Shown here: positions 58,246 through 64,000 of the stretch, piece by piece
Position numbering within the stretch: position 1 is the stretch's first letter
Layout: every line of letters begins with the position of its first letter
Source of the DNA: CAKZML01 sp963823435
GTDB taxonomy: Bacteria; Pseudomonadota; Gammaproteobacteria; Steroidobacterales; BM003
Assembly (NCBI GenBank): GCA_963823435.1
Contig: CAWGLN010000001.1
Location: forward strand, 806,001-870,000
DNA length: 64,000 nt
Direction of reading: 5' to 3'
Program-made: the position numbers and the translations under genes
The notes under the pieces: generated by a model
Databases searched by the model: none
What the model was told of the DNA's origin: nothing
The model's input: only the letters and a program-made list of their open reading frames with translations

Positions 58246-58285
58246 TGCGGGCGCCACTTCCCTGTGGTCGCCCGCACCTCCTTTT
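58246..58285 (+). terminator. Rho-independent terminator after the DUF2846/VOC gene
   Basis: TGCGGGCG-CCAC pairs with GTGG-T-CGCCCGCA around TTCCCT, with one bulged base, followed by CCTCCTTTT. It is a strong hairpin 28 bases after the stop at 58218. The rest of the interval to 58492 shows only a small AGCCCC/GGGGCT hairpin at 58286-58303. Confidence 0.75.
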
Positions 58286-58492
58286 AGAGCCCCTTCCCTG
58301 GGGCTGTGCCCTGTCTGATTCATGCACAAGGTATACTCGCTCCCGCATGGTGTGGCGGCAAACGGTGTTTCAACCGGATCAGCCGGAAAAGCCCTGGATC
58401 GGTTAAACTAAGGCGACTTTTCCGGTCGCGACATTTTTGGGGCGGGCGGTGTGCTTAAGCCGTCTCCGGCATCCAGTGGATGGAGCAGAATC

Positions 58493-58888
58493 ATGAAATA
58501 CGTTGTAAAAACAGACCAGTCAGTAGACCAGGCAGCCAGCGCGCTGGAGGCTGCCGTAGCCAGGCACAACTTTGGGGTATTACACGTATACGACCTGAAG
58601 CAGACGCTCAAGGGCAAGGGTTTTGACTTGCCCAATGAGTGCCGTATTTACGAGGTATGCAATCCGGCCCAGGCACTGAAGGTTCTTGCCAGCGACATGA
58701 GTATGAATATGGCCCTTCCATGTCGTATCAGTGTTTACCAGGAAGAAGGCAAAACATGTGTGGGGATGATATTGCCGACTTTGTTGCTGGCATCGCTGTC
58801 AGACGCCGGCGGGCTGGTTGAAGTGGCGGCATTTGTAGAAAAGGAGACCCGCGCCATGATTGATGAAGCCTGCCAGGGCGTCCCCTAG
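58493..58888 (+). CDS. DUF302 domain protein
   Basis: A 131-residue cytoplasmic protein of the DUF302 family (dimeric ferredoxin-like fold), function unknown. Typical blocks are FGVLHVYDLKQTLKGKGF, YEVCNPAQALKVL and LPCRISVYQEEGKTCVGMI. The ATG at 58493 has GGAGC eight bases before. It precedes the CDF exporter by 26 bases, so they may be cotranscribed; DUF302 proteins are often near metal or redox genes. Confidence 0.9.
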   Translation: MKYVVKTDQSVDQAASALEAAVARHNFGVLHVYDLKQTLKGKGFDLPNECRIYEVCNPAQALKVLASDMSMNMALPCRISVYQEEGKTCVGMILPTLLLASLSDAGGLVEVAAFVEKETRAMIDEACQGVP

Positions 58889-58914
58889 CCTGCCGGAACG
58901 ATTGAGAGCCCTTC

Positions 58915-59832
58915 ATGCAACAGCATTCTCATGCGTCCGATGGCTACAACCGCTTGTTCGCGTTGGGCGTGATCCTGAACGTGGTCTTTGTGCTGGTCGA
59001 AGCAGTGGCGGGGTTTTTATCGAACTCACTGGCCTTGCTGGCCGATGCCGGGCACAACCTGGCGGACGTGCTGACCCTGTTGCTTGCCTGGGGCGCACAC
59101 GCTTTATCTGGCAGCCGCCCGACCCATCGACATACTTATGGTCTTCGACGCAGCACCATCCTGGCGTCACTGGTCAGCGCCCTGGTGTTGTATTCGGCCA
59201 TGGGCGCCATGGCCTGGGAAGCCGTGGGGCGGTTTCAGTCCCAGGTGCAAGTGTCAGGGAGCGTGGTCATTGTCGTGGCGTTCGTGGGCATGCTGGTCAA
59301 CGGGCTGACCGCAATGCTGTTTGCGCGTGACCGTCACCGCGATCTGAATATTCGAGGCGCTTTTCTGCACATGGCCGCCGATGCCCTGGTTTCGCTGGGC
59401 GTGGTAATCACCGGCTTTTTGCTTCTGTACACCGGCTGGCTGTGGCTGGATTCAGCCATTTCCCTGGCGATTATCCTGGTGGTCCTGATATCCGGCTGGG
59501 GTCTGCTCCGGGAGTCCCTGAACCTGGCCGTAGACGCCGTGCCGGCACACATAGACGCGATGCAGGTAAGGGACTACCTGGGCAAGCTGCCGGGTGTCGT
59601 ACAAGTGCATGATTTACATATTTGGGCAATGAGCACGACCGAGACTGCGCTGACCGCCCACCTGGTGATGCCGGAGCAGCAGGGGAATGCCGATCCTTTC
59701 CTGGTACAGACTGCGGCGTGCCTGCATGAGCGGTTCAACATCCAGCATGCCACCTTGCAGATTGAGAGCAGTCTTGAGCAATGGCCTTGTCGGGTGGATT
59801 GTGACCCGGTGGCCCTGACGCCTGGCTTGTAG
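58915..59832 (+). CDS. Cation diffusion facilitator (zinc-type) efflux protein
   Basis: Proton-coupled metal exporter of the inner membrane, 305 residues, six membrane segments. Zinc-type ligands HxxxD are present in both TM2 (ADAGHNLADV) and TM5 (HMAADALVS). The cytoplasmic C-terminal domain contains VHDLHIWAMSTTETALTAHL. A His-rich loop is short (PTHRHTYG), like ZitB/CzcD. The frame is intact. Confidence 0.93.
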   Translation: MQQHSHASDGYNRLFALGVILNVVFVLVEAVAGFLSNSLALLADAGHNLADVLTLLLAWGAHALSGSRPTHRHTYGLRRSTILASLVSALVLYSAMGAMAWEAVGRFQSQVQVSGSVVIVVAFVGMLVNGLTAMLFARDRHRDLNIRGAFLHMAADALVSLGVVITGFLLLYTGWLWLDSAISLAIILVVLISGWGLLRESLNLAVDAVPAHIDAMQVRDYLGKLPGVVQVHDLHIWAMSTTETALTAHLVMPEQQGNADPFLVQTAACLHERFNIQHATLQIESSLEQWPCRVDCDPVALTPGL

Positions 59833-59928
59833 CCGATGAGGCCGGATTGCGTCGGTCAGTTGGCGTGCGTCTTTACACTTCCCGGCGAGAATCTGTTGTC
59901 ACCTCGTCGGCTTTTTCGGAATGGAATT

Positions 59929-62399
59929 ATGCGTTGTACTTTTGGTCTTGTTTCACTGCTGTCCATGCCTGGCGCTCAGTCCGCATGGCCCATGGTCAGA
60001 GCACCTGCCGCCACCGACCAGGCAAGTACAGCAGGTCCCCGGCGGCAATCGATGCCGCAGATATCCCGCTGGCGGCAGAACGTGCTGCGGGTAGAGCTGG
60101 AATTCAAGAAGGAGACCTTGCAAAGCTCCTCGGCCGAGGCCTCACTTGAAGCACTGGCTTGAGGATCTGGCTCTCCAGGGCCGCACCATCCTGGACAATC
60201 CGTCCGCGACCAGGCCGGAAGAGCTGAATCTCCGGGCGCGTGACCGGTATCAGACAAAGATGGTCTGGAACTTGAAAGCCGAAAGTGAAAAATTTGAACG
60301 TGCCCTGGACAAGGAAGTGTCCGCGCTTACAGAAGGAACGGGACAATGCTGAAATCGCTGACCCAGACCTGGGAGGCGACCTCGCAGGCCTACCCCGGAA
60401 ATGAATTGGCGCCGGCATTGAAGGAGCGTGTCAACGCCACCCTGGCACTGACACAGGACCTGGACAACGCTGTATGCGAAAAAGCTGACTTACCCTGTCA
60501 CAAGCTGTACCGGAAGGCGAGATCCGAGAGCCGTGTCCTCGACGACGTGCTCGATCGCTTTGCCGCTGCCGAAAAGACCACCAGGGCAATGATGTTCTCC
60601 AAAGACAGCCCCCCAATCTGGCGCGTTTTTGATGCACCTTCGGACGAACCGGTGCGCGTAAAGACACGGTGAGAAAATCGTTGCGCTGGCACAGAGCTGA
60701 CTTGCGCGCCTTGTTTTCCGCCTATCGCATGCCGTTGATTTATTCATGGCCTGATATAGCCTGGCCTTCCTGGGGGTGACTCTGCCGCTGGCGAGGCGGC
60801 GCAAGCAATGGAAGGAAAACGCCTTTTCTTGCCGAGGCTGTGAAGCTGTTCGCAACCCCGGTGTCGTTGGCGCTGTTGATGGGTTTGCTGTATCAGCTCG
60901 CTTGTTTTTCGACGACCATCCCATTGCGTATTCTGGACCTGCGCGCCACGCTTCTCGCGCTATTGACACTGCGTGTCATGTCACCAGGTATTTGAAGGCC
61001 GAATCAGAAAGATGCTGTATCTCAGCGTGGGCCTGACGATTGCTGCAAAGCTGACTGACATGACGGCCGATTTTGGCCTGGCGGAGCGCTTCGGCTTGCT
61101 GGCCCTGAATCTGGCGGCCATCGTCTTCATGAACTACCTGGGCCGCGCCCTGCCGAGCGAGCCCGGCCAGCATCGCTGGTGGGCGTGGGCGAGGATCTTG
61201 GCAAAAATCACCCAGCCTGCTGCTGGCTGTGGCCCTGGTCTCCAACCTGCTGGGCAATGTTTCGCTCGCCCAGGCCATCGTCATCGGTGTCATTTATTCA
61301 ACAATGGCGCTGTGATCCTGGCGTCTGGCGTGCTGATCCTGGAGGCCATGATCATGGCCTTGCTGCAGATCCAGGGCTTGCCTCAACCAAGGGCCTTGCA
61401 GCACCACCGTGACCTGATCCAGCAGCGCTTGTTCAAGGGGATACGTGTGCTGGCCTTTTTGGCTTGGATTTATTACACGCGTCACATTCTTCCGGGTCCG
61501 GAAACTGGATAACGAGTCACCTGGTCCAGTGGCTTACTTACCGCGTGCAGACTGGGGAGCCTGGATCTGGCCGCCATGGACCTGATTGTCTTTGTTGGCA
61601 CCGTGTACGTAGCCACCCTGTTGTCTCGCTTCGTGCGCTTTGTTCTGGATGAAGAGGTTTATCCGCGTGTCGCGCTGGGTCGCGGCTTGCCTTCCACGAT
61701 TTCAGTGTTGACCAACTACGGCATCCTGACCCTGGGCTTTTTTGTAGCGATTTCGGTGGCCGGTATCGACCTGAGTCGGCTGACAATTATCCTTGGCGCG
61801 CTGAGTGTGGGTATAGGCTTCGGCCTGCAAAATGTAGTGAACAATTTCGTTTCCGGTTTGATACTCGTGTTCGAACGTCCGATACAGGTCGGGGACACCG
61901 TTGAAGTCGGTCAGTTGCTGGGCCACGTAAAACGCATAGGTTTTCGGTCCAGCACTGTGCGCACTTATGACGGGGCGGAGGTAATCGTTCCCAATGGCAA
62001 CCTGATTGCATCGGAAGTCATAAACTGGACCCTGTCTGACCGGACCCGCCGTATCATTATCCCGTTGGGGTGGCTTATGGATCTGACCCCAAGCAGGTAT
62101 TGGAGGTACTGGGTGAGGTGGTACTGACGCAACCGGGGATACTGTCGCATCCGGCCCCGAATGTAATTTTTCAGGGTTTCGGTGACAGTTCGCTTAACTT
62201 CTCGGTCCGCGGCTGGATCCAGGACTTTGAAGAAATTTTGCAGAATTTCCAGCGACTTGTCGGTAAGGATTTACGCGGCCCTGAACAAGGCCGGTATCGA
62301 GATTCCCTTCCCCCAGAGAGACTTGCACCTGCGCTCGGTTTCGCCAGGCATTACCTTGTCCGCGCCGGTCCCGCGACACCGGATGCGCCCAAAGAGTAA
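59929..62399 (+). CDS. Large MscS-family mechanosensitive channel (MscK/MscM-like), eight or more frameshifts
   Basis: The 3' part is clear: LGRGLPSTISVLTNYG, then the pore and beta domain with GIGFGLQNVVNNFVSG and PIQVGDTVEVG, VRTYDGAEVIVPNGNLI, and the alpha/beta end with ALNKAGIEIPFPQRDLHL. The 5' part has a signal-like start, a helical periplasmic region (60150-60670) and fragments of membrane helices (YLSVGLTIAAKLTDM, LILEAMIMALLQIQG). Joined length is about 820 residues. The number of shifts is higher than in neighbouring genes, and 60670-61020 is hard to read in any frame, so real decay cannot be excluded. Confidence 0.7.
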
Positions 62400-62504
62400 G
62401 ACAGGCAAAGTGCCGGTGTATTTCTGTTTTCCACAGTGTAGTCTTCCGGGTCTGCTATAGTTTGCTGCAATATCAGGACGGTTTTTCAAGGTGAGTAAAG
62501 AGTC

Positions 62505-63074
62505 ATGAAACAGGTTGCGATAATAGTGATGCTCTCGGCGCTGGGTCTTGGTGCCTGCGCGGTCAGTCAGACCAGTACGGGCTGGGATCCCGATCGAAGT
62601 ACTGCCGCCCCGGATAAGCAGGCCAGCAACAAAGCTGTGGCGGCGGCCATTGCCAGTTTCAAGAATGCCGATCCGGGTATTTCGCGCTTCTTCGATAACG
62701 CCGAGGGCTACGCGGTGTTCCCCTCGATTGGCAAGGGGGGTGCGGTAGTAGGTGGTGCCTACGGCAATGGCGAGGTCTATCACCGCGGCCGCCTGGTTGG
62801 CCGCAGTTCCATCACCCAGGTCACCGTAGGTTTTCAATTGGGTGGCCAGGCTTATAGTGAAATAATCTTTTTCCGGGACCGCTCGGATCTTGAAGACTTC
62901 CGCAAGGGGAATTTCGAGTTCGGCGCGCAGGTCTCGGCGGTGGCAGTCACCGCAGGCGCATCGGCCAATGCCGGGTACAGTAACGGGGTGGCGGTGTTTA
63001 CCCTGGCCAAGGGTGGCCTGATGTACGAGGCAACGGTTGCCGGCCAGAAATTCAATTTCACACCCATCGAGTAA
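62505..63074 (+). CDS. SYLF/YSC84-domain lipoprotein
   Basis: A 189-residue exported lipoprotein: signal peptide with lipobox LGLGAC, then a lipid-binding SYLF domain (GYAVFPSIGKGGAVVGGAYG and GRSSITQVTVGFQLGGQAYSEIIFF region). Function in bacteria is unknown; eukaryotic relatives bind membranes. The preceding 62400-62504 interval holds the probable promoter. Confidence 0.9.
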   Translation: MKQVAIIVMLSALGLGACAVSQTSTGWDPDRSTAAPDKQASNKAVAAAIASFKNADPGISRFFDNAEGYAVFPSIGKGGAVVGGAYGNGEVYHRGRLVGRSSITQVTVGFQLGGQAYSEIIFFRDRSDLEDFRKGNFEFGAQVSAVAVTAGASANAGYSNGVAVFTLAKGGLMYEATVAGQKFNFTPIE

Positions 63075-63095
63075 CGCCAGGCACAGGATGTGGCC

Positions 63096-63579
63096 ATGCT
63101 TGAGTTGAGATCCCAGGGATTCGAACACGGCGGCGAGATGCCGGCCCGGTATACCTGCGACGGCAAGAATATTTCCCCTCCGCTGATATGGGCTGGAGTG
63201 CCTGACGGTACAAAGAGCCTTGCCTTGGTCATCGATGATCCGGATGTCCCGGATCCGAAGGCGCCTACCCGTGTGTGGGTGCACTGGCTGCTGTATAACA
63301 TTCCCGCGCAAGTCAGGTCGCTGCCCGAGGCGAATGCGGGAAGTCAGCCTGCCCGAGGGGACCCTGGCCGGCCGGAATGATTGGGGTAAGGCCGGCTATG
63401 GCGGCCCCTGCCCACCTATCGGGCGGCACAGATATTTCCACAAACTCTATGCCCTGGATACGGTCCTGCCCGATCTCTCCCTGCCCGACAAAGAGCGGTT
63501 AATTGAAGCCATGCAAGGGCATGTGCTCGGTGAGTGCGAGTTGGTGGGTACCTACTGCAGGCAGCGTTGTAGCGATTAA
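63096..63579 (+). CDS. YbhB/YbcL family (PEBP-like) protein, one frameshift
   Basis: A phosphatidylethanolamine-binding-protein fold of about 160 residues. Motifs are MPARYTCDGKNISPPL, LALVIDDPDVPDP, WVHWLLYNIP and, after a shift near 63350, GKAGYGGPCPPIGRHRYFHKLYALD. Cellular role is unknown. The ATG at 63096 is preferred to GTG 63090. Confidence 0.9.
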
Positions 63580-64000
63580 CTGGCCAGGCGCACGGGAACC
63601 CGCCGGTTACCCCAGTGCCCCGGCCGTGCCTCGAATACACCAGGCAGGGTCGCGCCGCAACTGACGCAGCAACCTTTTTCGTCGAGTCCCCATTCGCCCA
63701 GCCAGTAACCATTGCGTTCAATCAACATGGCCTGGCATTTGTGGCAGTGTGTGCTTTGTCCCTTCGGATCATAGACATTGCCTGTGTAGGCATACCTGAC
63801 GCCGTTCGCCATGGCCAGTTCGCGTGCCCGCATGAGCGTTGCAGGGGGCGTGGGGGCGTAGTCGAGCATCTTCCAGTCAGGGTGAAAAGCGGTAAAGTGC
63901 ATGGGCACGTCGGGACCCAGCTCAGACACCACCCATCGTGTCATCTTGTCCAGTTCCTGGTCCGAGTCGTTCTCGCCCGGAATAAGCAGTGTGGTCAATT
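63576..64000 (-). CDS. AmmeMemoRadiSam system radical SAM enzyme, C-terminal part (5' end outside window)
   Basis: The visible 140 residues are the C-terminal end of the PflA-like radical SAM protein of the AmmeMemoRadiSam set. They include TTLLIPGENDSDQEL, PDVPMHFTAFHPDWKM, YAYTGNVYDP, and the metal-type cysteines HCHKCQ and CCVSCG. The radical SAM CxxxCxxC cluster motif would lie beyond the right edge, as would possible AMMECR1 and Memo partners. It converges on the PEBP gene with a 4-base overlap of the stop regions. Confidence 0.87.
   Translation of the reverse strand, partial: LTTLLIPGENDSDQELDKMTRWVVSELGPDVPMHFTAFHPDWKMLDYAPTPPATLMRARELAMANGVRYAYTGNVYDPKGQSTHCHKCQAMLIERNGYWLGEWGLDEKGCCVSCGATLPGVFEARPGHWGNRRVPVRLAS

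Overview
The window looks like a piece of a gammaproteobacterial chromosome spanning the replication origin. The order mnmE-yidC-yidD-rnpA-rpmH-dnaA-dnaN-recF-gyrB, followed by plsC-gmhB-glyS-glyQ, and the blocks glnA-DUF4124-ntrB-ntrC and gpsA-secB-grxC-yibN/envC-ctpA-yibQ are the arrangements known from Pseudomonas-like Gammaproteobacteria. The lineage cannot be fixed further from sequence reading alone. There are no rRNA or tRNA genes, no CRISPR array, no prophage and no recognisable transposase.

Layout: 1-5.3 kb is a minus-strand oligopeptide ABC transporter operon (oppABCDF). 5.4-7.3 kb is mnmG. 7.5-10.8 kb is a plus-strand unit with a secreted S33 peptidase and a two-gene ABC exporter, followed by a tandem pair of 160-bp repeats and a diguanylate cyclase. 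12.6-23 kb is the origin region, with DnaA boxes on both sides of dnaA. 23-27.4 kb holds plsC, gmhB and glyQS. 27.4-32.2 kb is the nitrogen-control block; the glnA promoter has a sigma54 site and two NtrC-type sites, and NtrB/NtrC are encoded just downstream. 32.2-37.7 kb carries pyrD, trmL, a SulP permease, gpsA, secB, grxC and yibN. 37.8-42.3 kb carries envC, ctpA, yibQ, a truncated DJ-1-family fragment and a second GGDEF protein. 42.3-48.4 kb holds an SLC13-type permease and small genes (two VOC proteins, slyD, a methyltransferase, yciH, slyX, a GIY-YIG protein, a DksA-like protein).

The most distinctive accessory region is 48.5-57.1 kb: a group II PLP decarboxylase, an Asp/Glu-racemase-family protein and a Na+/Ca2+ exchanger on the plus strand converge on a tightly packed minus-strand operon of an N-acyl-D-amino-acid deacylase lipoprotein, a DUF1611 (DgcN-like) protein and an enolase-superfamily (DgcA-like) epimerase. 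This reads as a D-amino-acid (probably D-glutamate) scavenging module. An agmatinase follows. 57.2-64 kb has a DUF2846/VOC gene that may be a fusion, a DUF302 protein, a CDF zinc exporter, a badly broken MscS-type channel, a SYLF lipoprotein, a PEBP protein and the end of an AmmeMemoRadiSam radical SAM enzyme.

Two window-wide observations matter. First, about 25 genes contain single-base frameshifts, including genes expected to be essential or highly conserved (gyrB, mnmG, mnmE, gpsA, secB, pyrD). This points to uncorrected sequencing or assembly indels rather than gene decay, so most broken genes are annotated here as full-length CDS with the shift positions noted. Second, an intergenic repeat family with inverted ends occurs at least three, probably four, times.
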